Assembly (NCBI GenBank): GCA_041676705.1
Contig: JBAYRL010000006.1
Location: forward strand, 1 to 64,000
Length of the DNA stretch: 64,000 nt
DNA from: Acidimicrobiia bacterium
GTDB lineage: Bacteria > Actinomycetota > Acidimicrobiia > Acidimicrobiales > SKKL01
Direction: 5' to 3'
Part shown: piece after piece, positions 42,741 through 51,642 of the stretch
Position numbering within the stretch: position 1 is the first letter of the stretch
Layout of the letters: each line of letters starts with the position of its first letter
Program-made: the position numbers and the translations under genes
Notes under the pieces: model-generated
What the model saw: only the letters and a program-made list of their open reading frames with translations
What the model was told of the DNA's origin: nothing
Databases searched by the model: none

Positions 42741-43644
42741 AGGTCAGCCAATCGTCGTAACGATCGTCTTCACCTTTCACAGCCCTAAAGTAAATCTCTT
42801 GAATGGCTCGGGTGATTGGCCCGGGCTCACCAATTTCACGGTCATCCACCGAACGCACCGGCACGACTTCAGCGGCCGTGCCCGAGAGGAAAGCTTCGTC
42901 GGCGACATAGAGGTCAGAGCGCAAAATATTGCCGACTTCGTAGGGAATGCCCAGGTCTTCGGCAATGCGCCGCACGGATGATTGGGTGATGCCCTCCAAC
43001 GCTCCGGCGGTCACCGGCGGGGTGATGATGCGGCCATGTCGGACCACAAAGATGTTTTCACCGGTACATTCCGAAACATAACCTTGAGGCGAAAGCATGA
43101 TGGCTTCGTCGTAACCAGCCTTGATGGCTTCGACTTTGGCCAGCGAAGAGTTCATGTACATGCCAGTGCCTTTGGCGGCGGGCGGCATAATGTTTGGGTC
43201 GTGGCGCTTCCATGAGCTGATCTTCATGCGCACGCCGTGGGCCAAGCCGTCTTCGCCGAGGTAGCTTTCCCACGGCCAAGCAGCAATGGAAACCTGCACC
43301 GGGGCGGGAAGAGGGTTCAACCCCATCACGCCGTAACCCAGATAAACCAAGGGGCGGATGTAGCACGACTCGACGTTGTTGACCCGAACCGTTTCGATGG
43401 TGGCCTCGGTGAGTTCTTCCCGGGTAAAGGGAATATCCATCATGTAAATCTTGGCGGAATCAAAGAGGCGGTCAATGTGTTCCTTTAAACGGAAAATTGC
43501 CGGACCACGAGCCGTTTCATAGGCTCGGACCCCTTCGAATACACCGCTACCGTAGTGAAGAGTGTGGGTGAGCACATGGATTTTGGCGTCCGCCCAATCC
43601 ACGAACTCGCCGTCCATCCAAATCTTCTCAACAGTCTCAAGCAT
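42727..43644 (-). CDS. ilvE: Branched-chain amino acid aminotransferase
   Basis: The 305-residue product is a fold type IV PLP enzyme: IHVLTHTLHYGSGVFEGVRA and the PLP Lys in NSSLAKVEAIKAGYDEAIML (about residues 147-166), then YVSECTGENIFVVR and LSGTAAEVVPVRSVDDREIG. It exchanges glutamate amino groups with the 2-oxo acids of Ile, Val and Leu. Its ATG overlaps the leuB stop by 8 nt, and its stop overlaps cimA. Confidence 0.95.
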   Translation of the reverse strand: MLETVEKIWMDGEFVDWADAKIHVLTHTLHYGSGVFEGVRAYETARGPAIFRLKEHIDRLFDSAKIYMMDIPFTREELTEATIETVRVNNVESCYIRPLVYLGYGVMGLNPLPAPVQVSIAAWPWESYLGEDGLAHGVRMKISSWKRHDPNIMPPAAKGTGMYMNSSLAKVEAIKAGYDEAIMLSPQGYVSECTGENIFVVRHGRIITPPVTAGALEGITQSSVRRIAEDLGIPYEVGNILRSDLYVADEAFLSGTAAEVVPVRSVDDREIGEPGPITRAIQEIYFRAVKGEDDRYDDWLTYVRP

Positions 43645-44623
43645 TCATCTCTCCCTGAAGGCGAGCGGCGATGGCATCGCCGATTTCGGTGGTGGAACCG
43701 GTTGGCGCATCGGCGCAGGCCCGGCGGATTCGCTCGGCGGCTTCTGTTTCGCCGAGGTAGTCGAGCATCATGGCACCCGAGAGGATAGCCGCGACAGGAT
43801 TAGCCTTGTTTTGACCAGCAATGTCGGGGGCCGAACCATGGACTGGCTCGAACATGGAAGGACCAGTCAGCGGGTTCAAGTTGGCCGAGGCTGCCAGGCC
43901 AATTCCGCCGGCGACCGCCCCGCCGAGATCGGTCAGAATGTCGCCAAAAAGGTTGTCGGTCACGATCACGTCGTAACGTTTGGGGTCTTCCACAAAATAA
44001 ATACAGGCGGCGTCGATGTGGTTATAAGCCGTGGTGATTTCGGGATATTCAGTGGCTACTTCGTTAAAGGTCCGTTCCCATAGGTCTCCGGCAAAGGCCA
44101 ACACGTTCGTCTTGTGCACCAGGGTTAAATGCTTGGCGGCACGACCATTCGCCAGCTCGAAGGCATAGCGTACGCAGCGCTCGACACCCATGCGGGTGTT
44201 GACCGAACCCTGAGTCGCAATCTCTTCTGGGGTGTTCTTGCGAAGAAATCCACCTTCGCCCGCGTAGGTACCTTCGGTGTTTTCTCGCACCACCACCATG
44301 TCGATACCGGCATCGTTCACAAATGGACGCTGGTTAATAAAAAGGTCGAGCTCGAAGCGCATCTTTAGCAACAGGCCACGCTCTATGACCCCCGGTGCAA
44401 CGTCGGGGTGTCCGACCGCACCCAAATAAAGGGCGTCGAGGCCGCGCCACTCTTCTAGCACCTCGTCGGGCAGAATGACGCCATCTTCTAGGTAGCGAGC
44501 ACCACCCAGGTTGTAATCCACCGTTTCAAGGTCGACACCAGCGGCGCGAATTACCTTCAGGCCCTCGCCAATAACCTCAGGGCCGATTCCATCGCCGCCA
44601 ATAACCCCAACCCGGTGACTCAT
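43637..44623 (-). CDS. leuB: 3-isopropylmalate dehydrogenase
   Basis: The product (328 residues) is a beta-decarboxylating dehydrogenase with GVIGGDGIGPEVIGEGL, MVVVRENTEGTYAGEGGF and VIVTDNLFGDILTDLGGAV (metal-binding Asp pair and loop). It oxidises 3-isopropylmalate in leucine synthesis and probably also 3-methylmalate in the citramalate route. The ATG at 44623 has AGGAAGAAGAGG upstream; the frame to 44653 is a spurious extension. It is the first gene of the leuB-ilvE-cimA run. Confidence 0.94.
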   Translation of the reverse strand: MSHRVGVIGGDGIGPEVIGEGLKVIRAAGVDLETVDYNLGGARYLEDGVILPDEVLEEWRGLDALYLGAVGHPDVAPGVIERGLLLKMRFELDLFINQRPFVNDAGIDMVVVRENTEGTYAGEGGFLRKNTPEEIATQGSVNTRMGVERCVRYAFELANGRAAKHLTLVHKTNVLAFAGDLWERTFNEVATEYPEITTAYNHIDAACIYFVEDPKRYDVIVTDNLFGDILTDLGGAVAGGIGLAASANLNPLTGPSMFEPVHGSAPDIAGQNKANPVAAILSGAMMLDYLGETEAAERIRRACADAPTGSTTEIGDAIAARLQGEMNA

Positions 44624-44729
44624 AACCTCTTCTTCCTTTTGAACTTTTACCAAACGCCAAGGTATCCCTCTTCGGCCTATTAGTGGTACTTGGCCGCCAT
44701 AATGCGCCGGTTGCCATTAATGTGGGGGC

Positions 44730-45197
44730 GTGGCTACAACGCATCATCTCTCACAAGCAGCTTTCGACCGACTAAAGGCGGAACACGACGACCTGGTCAC
44801 ACGGGGTCGAATCGACATCGCACGAAAAATCGAGACCGCGCGAGAATTGGGCGACTTGTCCGAAAACGGCGACTACCACGCGGCTAAGGAAGAACAAGGC
44901 CAGATGGAAGGCCGAATTGCACATCTGGCAGCACTTATTGAGAACGCTGAGATTGTGGTGGCCGAGAACACGAACGAGGTAGTACCGGGCTCGGTGGTGT
45001 CGATCACCTACGAGGGCGACAGCACGCCCGAACGATATTTAGTGGGGTCAATCGAAGAGCGCGACGGTGACCTCGAGGTAGTTTCGCTGGGCTCGCCCCT
45101 GGGCGAAGCACTGCTTGGGGCCAAAGCTGGCGACGTTGTGTCTTACGAAACGCCGACTGGGGCCACATTACGAGTGACCCTAAACGAGGTCGGCTAA
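44730..45197 (+). CDS. greA: Transcript cleavage factor GreA
   Basis: The 155-residue product has the GreA coiled-coil tip RELGDLSENGDYHAAKEEQG with the paired acidic residues that reach the RNA polymerase active site, and a C-terminal FKBP-like domain (about 85-155). It relieves backtracked RNA polymerase. The start is a GTG at 44730 after TGGGGGC. Its stop overlaps the end of the convergent iclR-type gene by 18 nt. Confidence 0.95.
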   Translation: MATTHHLSQAAFDRLKAEHDDLVTRGRIDIARKIETARELGDLSENGDYHAAKEEQGQMEGRIAHLAALIENAEIVVAENTNEVVPGSVVSITYEGDSTPERYLVGSIEERDGDLEVVSLGSPLGEALLGAKAGDVVSYETPTGATLRVTLNEVG

Positions 45198-45827
45198 AGC
45201 TTCGATAGCTTTCGCAGTTGCTTCTACTACGGGCCCATGGGTGACCCCGGGATTGGTCCCCAAACGATTAATCGGCCCTGAAATGCTAACCGCCGCGATC
45301 ACTTCGCCAGCGGTGTTACACACCGGCGCTGACACTGACGCCACGCCCGCTTCGCGTTCGCCCACACTTTGAATCCAACCCTTGGGTGGCCGCGTGAGCA
45401 CATGGCCCGCGGAACCGGCATTGAGGGGTAGCGAGGCGCCTGGTGGGACGATGGTGCGCAGACCGTGAAGCGATTCCAGTGAAACCACACAAATTCGGCG
45501 ATCGCCTTCTTTCACGTACAGCTGGGCACTTTCGCCGGTCAGGTCGCGCAGCTTCGCTAGTTCAGGCTCGGCCCTTCGAGGTAATGGCAACGCATTGGCC
45601 GCGGCACGGCCCAAACCAACAAAACGTAAACCGGGCACAAAACGGCCTTGATCATCACGGCGCACAAAGCCGTGGTCGCGCAACGAAATAAGCAACCGGT
45701 GGGCCGTGGCTCGCGGCATTTGGGTCCGTTGCGAGAGCTCATTTAGATCGCCGGGTTGTTCTTCAACGGCATTGATGAGCCTGACGGCCTTGTCGATCAC
45801 CCCCACACCGGTTACAATTTGTTCCAT
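45180..45827 (-). CDS. IclR-family regulator (NdgR/LtbR type) of leucine genes
   Basis: The 215-residue product has an N-terminal winged helix (LNELSQRTQMPRATAHRLLI, about 31-50) and a C-terminal IclR effector domain (YVKEGDRRICVVSLESLHGL, SVSAPVCNTAGEVIAAVS). It is shorter at the N-terminus than many IclR proteins. Divergence from leuCD is the known arrangement of NdgR (Streptomyces) and LtbR (Corynebacterium), which repress leuCD. A perfect palindrome with two -10 boxes lies between the genes. The leading ATG at 45827 has no clear Shine-Dalgarno and could start a leaderless mRNA. Confidence 0.88.
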   Translation of the reverse strand: MEQIVTGVGVIDKAVRLINAVEEQPGDLNELSQRTQMPRATAHRLLISLRDHGFVRRDDQGRFVPGLRFVGLGRAAANALPLPRRAEPELAKLRDLTGESAQLYVKEGDRRICVVSLESLHGLRTIVPPGASLPLNAGSAGHVLTRPPKGWIQSVGEREAGVASVSAPVCNTAGEVIAAVSISGPINRLGTNPGVTHGPVVEATAKAIEALADLV

Positions 45828-45832
45828 ACATC

Positions 45833-45846
45833 GGGATTATAATCCC
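45833..45846. promoter_or_regulatory. Perfect 14-bp palindrome with divergent -10 boxes, candidate leu operator
   Basis: GGGATTATAATCCC is a perfect palindrome. Its centre reads TATAAT on both strands (plus 45838-45843; minus 45841-45836). The minus box lies 8 nt before the regulator ATG. The plus box lies 42 nt before the leuC ATG. A repressor bound here would block both promoters. Confidence 0.65.
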
Positions 45847-45885
45847 ATATATTGAGATTAGTTAATCGGGAAAGCGAGACACGCA

Positions 45886-47289
45886 ATGACGACACGGCCG
45901 AGGACACTCGCCGAGAAAGTCTGGGATCGCCATGTGGTTCATCACGGCGACAACGAAGACCTGCTCTACATCGACCTTCACCTAGTGCACGAGGTCACCT
46001 CACCCCAGGCCTTCGATGGTCTGCGCATGAACGATCGCACCGTACGACGCCCCGATCTCACCGTGGCCACCGAAGACCACAACGTTCCTACCGAGAACAT
46101 TCACGCCCCAATTGCCGACCCAATTTCGCGCAAGCAGGTGGAAACGCTGCGCGCCAACACCGAAGAGTTCGGCATTAAGTTGCACCCGATGGGTTCGCCT
46201 GGCCAGGGCATTGTGCACATCATTGGCCCCGAACAGGGCCTAACCCAGCCCGGCATGACCATTGTCTGTGGTGATAGCCACACCTCTACCCACGGAGCTT
46301 TCGGGGCGTTAGCTTTCGGTATTGGTACCTCCGAGGTGGAACACGTGCTGGCCACCCAAACCTTGCCCCAAAAACGGCCCGGCACCATGGCCGTCACCGT
46401 CAACGGGCGGCTGCCTGAAGGTTCAACCGCCAAAGACCTGATTCTCGCCATCATTGGCAAACTCGGCACCGGCGGCGGGGTCGGCCACATCATCGAATAC
46501 CGTGGCGAAGCCATTCGGGCCCTTTCGATGGAAGGCCGTATGACGGTGTGCAACATGTCAATAGAAGCCGGGGCCAAAGCTGGCCTCATTGCACCCGATG
46601 AAGTGACCTTCGAATACATTAAGGGCCGTCAATATGCGCCGGTTGGCGCTGATTGGGACGCTGCAGTAGAGAGCTGGAAAGCACTCGTGAGCGACCCAGA
46701 TGCCACCTACGACAAAGAAGTCGTGCTTGATGCCAGCCAAATTTTCCCCCATGTTTCTTGGGGCACCAACCCTGGTCAAGTAGCACCGCTTGACGCCGCA
46801 GTACCCGACCCAGCCTCCTTTGGCGACCACGCTAGCCAGGGTGCCGCGCAACGGGCTTTGGATTACATGGGCCTCACCGCAGGCACACCGATTCGTGAAA
46901 TTCCGGTCGACACCGTGTTCATCGGGTCATGCACCAACGGACGCATCGAAGACATTCGAGCGGTAGCGCAAATAGCTAAGGGCCGCCGGGTCGCCGAAGG
47001 CGTTCGCACCTTGGTGGTTCCAGGTTCGTTCGCCGTTAAACAACAAGCTGAAGCTGAAGGCCTAGACAAAATCCTCGTGGAAGCAGGCTTTGATTGGCGC
47101 GAACCAGGTTGTTCTATGTGTCTGGCCATGAACCCCGACAAACTCGCCCCAGGTGAACGCTCGGCCTCAACCAGTAATCGCAACTTTGAAGGCCGTCAGG
47201 GCCGTGGTGGGCGAACCCATCTGGTCTCCCCCGCCGTAGCCGCCGCCACCGCCATCGCTGGCCATTTCGCCTCACCCGCTGATCTGTAG
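45886..47289 (+). CDS. leuC: 3-isopropylmalate dehydratase, large subunit
   Basis: The 467-residue product has the aconitase-family cluster ligands: the first in FIGSCTNGRIEDIR (about residue 345) and the pair in EPGCSMCLAMNPD (about residues 407-410), with VCGDSHTSTHGAFGAL as substrate loop. With LeuD it isomerises 2- and 3-isopropylmalate via a [4Fe-4S] cluster, and it can also serve citramalate-to-3-methylmalate conversion. It is divergent from the IclR-type regulator and 12 bp upstream of leuD. Confidence 0.96.
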   Translation: MTTRPRTLAEKVWDRHVVHHGDNEDLLYIDLHLVHEVTSPQAFDGLRMNDRTVRRPDLTVATEDHNVPTENIHAPIADPISRKQVETLRANTEEFGIKLHPMGSPGQGIVHIIGPEQGLTQPGMTIVCGDSHTSTHGAFGALAFGIGTSEVEHVLATQTLPQKRPGTMAVTVNGRLPEGSTAKDLILAIIGKLGTGGGVGHIIEYRGEAIRALSMEGRMTVCNMSIEAGAKAGLIAPDEVTFEYIKGRQYAPVGADWDAAVESWKALVSDPDATYDKEVVLDASQIFPHVSWGTNPGQVAPLDAAVPDPASFGDHASQGAAQRALDYMGLTAGTPIREIPVDTVFIGSCTNGRIEDIRAVAQIAKGRRVAEGVRTLVVPGSFAVKQQAEAEGLDKILVEAGFDWREPGCSMCLAMNPDKLAPGERSASTSNRNFEGRQGRGGRTHLVSPAVAAATAIAGHFASPADL

Positions 47290-47301
47290 GAAAGAGCACC
47301 C

Positions 47302-47892
47302 ATGCAAGCAGTACGAATAGTAACAGGCACCGCTGTTCCCCTAGACCGCTCCGATGTGGACACCGACCAAATCATCCCGGCCGATTGGCTAAAGCGGGTT
47401 GAACGCACCGGTTTCGGCGTTGGCCTTTTCTCGGAATGGCGTGACGACCGCGACTTTGTTTTGAACCAGCCCCAATACGCTGGTGCCAAAATTTTGGTGG
47501 CTGGCCCCAACTTTGGCACCGGTTCGTCTCGGGAACATGCCGTGTGGGCGATTATGGACTACGGCTTCGCGGCCGTCATCTCACCCCGCTTTGGCGACAT
47601 TTTCCGCAACAACTCCACCAAGAACGGTTTAGTTCCGGTCCAAGTCAGCGAGGAACTCGGTGAAAAGCTCATCGCCGCAATTGAAGAAAATCCGGCGTTA
47701 GAGCTAACCATCGATGTGGAACGGCGCATTTTGGCCGTGCCTAGCTTGGGTATCGAGGAACCGTTCCCACTAGATGATGGCACCCAAGAACGTTTCTTGG
47801 AAGGCCTCGACGACATTGGCATCACACTTCGCTATGTGGATGCCATTGCCGAGTACGAAGCCAAACGCCCAACTTGGGCTGTCAGCGCCTAA
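47302..47892 (+). CDS. leuD: 3-isopropylmalate dehydratase, small subunit
   Basis: The 196-residue product has the swivel-domain signature VPLDRSDVDTDQIIPADWLK and NFGTGSSREHAVWAIMDYG, the substrate-binding loop. It forms the heterodimer with LeuC. An AGGAAAGAG lies just before the ATG. Its stop shares CTAA with the serA stop on the opposite strand. Confidence 0.96.
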   Translation: MQAVRIVTGTAVPLDRSDVDTDQIIPADWLKRVERTGFGVGLFSEWRDDRDFVLNQPQYAGAKILVAGPNFGTGSSREHAVWAIMDYGFAAVISPRFGDIFRNNSTKNGLVPVQVSEELGEKLIAAIEENPALELTIDVERRILAVPSLGIEEPFPLDDGTQERFLEGLDDIGITLRYVDAIAEYEAKRPTWAVSA

Positions 47893-49457
47893 CGCCGGTT
47901 AGCCACATGCACCGAGGTGATTCCTGGTACCGCGGCAAGTTGTTCTGCTACTTGCGCCGGTACCGGTTCACCGGTGGCAATCACCATTAGCGCTGCCTCA
48001 CCAGCTGGAGATTGGCCCACACCCATATCGGCAATGTTGATGCCAGCGTTGCCAAGGGTGGTGCCGACGGCACCAATCATGCCCGGTCGGTCGTCATTAC
48101 GAACAAAGATCATGTGCTCGGCTGGCGGTACATCAGCCGCGAAACCATCGACCATCACAATGCGGGCCTCACCACGAGTCCCGGCCATGGTTCCCGCCAA
48201 AGAGTGATGATTGGCGCTTAGGGTGATCAGGCTTACGAACTCTTGGGCCGCTTCGATCTTCACTTCACGAAGCTTCAGACCACGTGATTCAGCAATCTGC
48301 GGCGCATTCACGTAGGTCACCGGCTCTTCGGTGACATTTGCAAGCAGGCCCTTCAGAATGGACAGCACCAAAATGCGGGTGTCGAAACCAGCTAAACGCC
48401 CCTGAAGTTCAACTTCAACCGTTTCGGGCATGCCGTCACACAATCCGAAGAACAGCTCGCCTAAGCGTTCCGCCAACGGAATGAAGGGCTGAATTTCCTC
48501 GGCGGCTTCACTGGCCGCCACGTTCACCGCAAAGGGTACAAAGTCGCCAGCCAAGGCCAAAAGCACCTGTTCGGCCACGATGATGCCCGCTTTGTCTTGG
48601 GCCTCGGCGGTGGAGGCACCTAGGTGAGGTGTGGCGACCACGCTTGGCAGGTCGAACAGTGGCGATTCTAACAGGGGTTCTTTGTCAAAAACGTCGAGCG
48701 CCGCGCCAGCCACGGTGCCCGCCGCGATGGCCTCGGCCAAGGCTGTCTCGTCGATGATTCCACCGCGAGCCACGTTGATGATCCGCAGATTTGGCTTGGC
48801 TTTGGCCAGCATCTCGGCGTTGATCAGTCCTGTGGACTCAGCGGTCTTTAGCAGATGAACTGTGATGAAGTCGGCTTCGCCAAAAAGCTCGTCGAGTTCC
48901 ATCATTTCCACGCCCAGCTGGCGACCACGCTCGGCCGAGACCCATGGGTCCCACGCCACAATGCGCATACCAAAGGCTAGGGCACGCTGGGCAACCAAGG
49001 TCCCAATGCGACCAAGGCCCAAAATTCCAAGCGTTTTACCGTGAAGTTCGGTGCCTTCCCATTTCGATTTTTCCCAGCGGCCTTCACGCAGCGCCGCAGC
49101 GGCTTGAGGAATGTTTCTCGCCTGGGCCAAGAGCATGGCCACGGTGTGTTCAGCCGTCGAGAGACTGTTTGAGCCCGGGGCGTTGGCCACCATTACGCCT
49201 TGGGTCGTGGCAGCCGCCACATCGACGTTGTCGACCCCGAGTCCGGCCCGACCAACAACCACTAGGTCACGTCCGGCGGCCAGCACCTCGGCGGTGACTT
49301 GTGTGGCGGAGCGGATAATTAGGGCGCTTGCACCAGAAACCAGCGAAAGTAGCTCGTCAGAGGATTTGTTCAGTTGAACGTCTACGTCGTGCCCGGCCTG
49401 ACGGAGCAGGTCGAGGCCACCTTCGGCAATAGTTTCGGTTACAAGGATACGAGCCAT
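47889..49457 (-). CDS. serA: D-3-phosphoglycerate dehydrogenase
   Basis: The product (522 residues) is the long, actinobacterial-type SerA: substrate and NAD domains (GILGLGRIGTLVAQRAL; catalytic His in ATPHLGASTAEAQDK), the intervening ASB domain (about 325-445) and a C-terminal ACT domain (MIFVRNDDRPGMIGAVGTTL). It starts serine synthesis by oxidising 3-phosphoglycerate, and the ACT and ASB domains mediate serine feedback. The ATG at 49457 (MARILVTETI) is chosen over the longer frame to 49493. Confidence 0.95.
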   Translation of the reverse strand: MARILVTETIAEGGLDLLRQAGHDVDVQLNKSSDELLSLVSGASALIIRSATQVTAEVLAAGRDLVVVGRAGLGVDNVDVAAATTQGVMVANAPGSNSLSTAEHTVAMLLAQARNIPQAAAALREGRWEKSKWEGTELHGKTLGILGLGRIGTLVAQRALAFGMRIVAWDPWVSAERGRQLGVEMMELDELFGEADFITVHLLKTAESTGLINAEMLAKAKPNLRIINVARGGIIDETALAEAIAAGTVAGAALDVFDKEPLLESPLFDLPSVVATPHLGASTAEAQDKAGIIVAEQVLLALAGDFVPFAVNVAASEAAEEIQPFIPLAERLGELFFGLCDGMPETVEVELQGRLAGFDTRILVLSILKGLLANVTEEPVTYVNAPQIAESRGLKLREVKIEAAQEFVSLITLSANHHSLAGTMAGTRGEARIVMVDGFAADVPPAEHMIFVRNDDRPGMIGAVGTTLGNAGINIADMGVGQSPAGEAALMVIATGEPVPAQVAEQLAAVPGITSVHVANRR

Positions 49458-49516
49458 ATGGCAATCATGGAGCGAGTTTGGCTCGCACAACAAACAGATG
49501 TGACCAAAAACTCGCT

Positions 49517-51613
49517 TTAGACGCCCAGAATGGCGACCGGTTCAAGTTCTCCATCGGGCACGAAACCCAACATCTGTCCGTAAAACCACAGTTCTGCTTC
49601 GAGGGCGCGTTTGATGTTGGCGCTTTGGCGGAACCCGTGCTGCTCGCCTTCAAAGGGAACGTAGGCCACCGGCACGCCACGATCAGCCAAAGCCTTCACG
49701 ATCATCTCGGCTTGGTTAGGCGGCACGATTTCGTCTTCAAGACCCTGGAACACAATCAGCGGACGATCAAAGCCTTCTAGATGATTAATTGGCGAGCGCC
49801 GGGCATAAACTTCGCTGGCCTCGGGATATGGCCCGACTAACCCATCGAGATAGCGCGATTCGAATTTGTGCGTATCGGTGGCCAGAGCCGCCAAGTCGGC
49901 CACACCGTAATGGCTAGCACCGGCCGCAAAGGTGTCGGTGAAAGCCAAGGCCGCCAAGGTGGTGAAGCCACCGGCCGAACCGCCCCGGATCACCAGCCGA
50001 GCTGGGTCGACCCGATCGTTGGCCACCAGATATAGAGCGGCGGCTACGCAGTCTTCAACATCAACGACGCCCCAGTTAAGGTTGAGAAGCTGTCGAAATT
50101 GGCGGCCGTAGCCAGTGGAGCCGCCGTAGTTCACATCGACCACACCAAAACCACGAGATGTCCAGTATTGGGTGGCTAGTGAAAGCTGGGGCCGTGCCGC
50201 GGAGGTTGGTCCACCGTGGATCATGACCATCAACGGAGGCCGCTCTCCAGCGGGCGCGCTTTGGGTGGGATTGGTGGGTGGGTAGTAAAGCCCGTGGGCC
50301 ACCCGACCATCCGAGGGGAACGAGATCGGCTCGGGCTTGCTGATCCATTCTTTGGGCAATCCAAGGTCACGCGGTTCACGAATAACCTCGATGTTGGCAT
50401 CGAGCCCCTCGAAGCTGATCCGCACTACGGCTGGCTCGGTGGTCGGGGAAGCTGCGATCGCGATCAGGTTGCCGCTGTGGTCGAGACGCAGCGATGACCA
50501 CGACGTGTAGGGCGTATCAATTTCGGTGATAGTTCCATCGCTGATAGCTACCAACCGATCAAAACCATCGTTGGCAAGAGCCGCGAAAACCAGGTTTCGC
50601 TTCGAGCTAAACACATAGCGTGACTGACCAAACACCCAGGGTGGCGTGGCAATCTCACCGGGCGTGGTGGCCATTGGATACAGATCGCCATTGAGCAGAC
50701 CAACCTTGTAAAGGTTCCACCAGTTCGAACGGTCAGAAACCACGTAGAGGTCGCCAGTGCGTGACCACTCGGGCTGTATCAACGCTTCGTCGGCACCGCC
50801 AACAAGCTTTCGGGAACCGACCAGGGTAATGGCCGCGGTCTCTACCTGACCGTTGTCTTCTTGGGCGCGTAGTTCTTCTACCGTGAGTGGCAGCACATCT
50901 TCATGGGTGCCCACCAGCTCATAAGCAGCGCCATTCATTTGCAGCTCGGCGCTCCATAGCTCGGTGCCGTCCCATGGCATTTGGGGATGGTTCCAACTCA
51001 ACCAGACCAAACGGCTGCCGGTGGGGTCAACACGGGGGCTAGAAACAAAATCGGCGCCGCTGACGAGCACCGTGGCAACGGTCGGCCCGTGGGCCCAAGC
51101 CGGAATGGCCACAATCTCGTTACGTGGTGTGGCCAGCACTTTCCCATCAGGTTCCACATGGGTTTCTCGAACACAGATTACCCAGCGTCCATCGGGAGTG
51201 AGGGTGCCATCGGCATAGCGACGACCGTGATGCCCGGCCGGAGTGCGGCTAATTTGTACCGCCTCTTCATCGCCGAGTGTGTAGCGGTATAGGGCTTGAT
51301 CCTCCCAGTTAGTGAACCAGACCGTGTCGTCTTTGGTCCACCATGCACCCCCGCCGTACTCGTGCACCCGAGTACGGACAGACGGCTTTGACGGTATCGG
51401 TTCGGCAATTTCACCACTGCCAGCATTCCAGCGAACGAGCGCTACTCGACCACCTTCTTCGGGTCGGCTTTCGCTCCACCAAATCGAGCCGTCGGTTCGG
51501 TCCACTTGCACATCAGAGAGGCCAGCAGCGGCGGCCACGACTAAATCTGAAGTGATGGGGGTGGGCCAGGAACCGTACGGTGCTTCGCTAGAAGCTGGGC
51601 TAGGAAACTGCAT
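49517..51613 (-). CDS. S9-family prolyl oligopeptidase-like peptidase
   Basis: The 698-residue protein has an N-terminal beta-propeller (about 20-400) and a C-terminal alpha/beta hydrolase domain. The catalytic Ser lies in VIRGGSAGGFTTLAALAF, Asp in QGLEDEIVPPNQ, and His in FEGEQHGFRQ. This is the acylaminoacyl/dipeptidyl peptidase branch, with no signal peptide, so it is likely cytoplasmic and degrades short peptides. It sits between serA and an aminotransferase gene, but with no clear biosynthetic link. Confidence 0.93.
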   Translation of the reverse strand: MQFPSPASSEAPYGSWPTPITSDLVVAAAAGLSDVQVDRTDGSIWWSESRPEEGGRVALVRWNAGSGEIAEPIPSKPSVRTRVHEYGGGAWWTKDDTVWFTNWEDQALYRYTLGDEEAVQISRTPAGHHGRRYADGTLTPDGRWVICVRETHVEPDGKVLATPRNEIVAIPAWAHGPTVATVLVSGADFVSSPRVDPTGSRLVWLSWNHPQMPWDGTELWSAELQMNGAAYELVGTHEDVLPLTVEELRAQEDNGQVETAAITLVGSRKLVGGADEALIQPEWSRTGDLYVVSDRSNWWNLYKVGLLNGDLYPMATTPGEIATPPWVFGQSRYVFSSKRNLVFAALANDGFDRLVAISDGTITEIDTPYTSWSSLRLDHSGNLIAIAASPTTEPAVVRISFEGLDANIEVIREPRDLGLPKEWISKPEPISFPSDGRVAHGLYYPPTNPTQSAPAGERPPLMVMIHGGPTSAARPQLSLATQYWTSRGFGVVDVNYGGSTGYGRQFRQLLNLNWGVVDVEDCVAAALYLVANDRVDPARLVIRGGSAGGFTTLAALAFTDTFAAGASHYGVADLAALATDTHKFESRYLDGLVGPYPEASEVYARRSPINHLEGFDRPLIVFQGLEDEIVPPNQAEMIVKALADRGVPVAYVPFEGEQHGFRQSANIKRALEAELWFYGQMLGFVPDGELEPVAILGV

Positions 51614-51642
51614 AAGGCCATTTACCTCTTAAGAGACAACAT

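Noticed and set aside
42727..44653. Antisense ORFs over ilvE and leuB (43555-44083 and others)
   Set aside because: They are shadow frames of strongly conserved enzymes and lack ribosome-binding sites and domain features.
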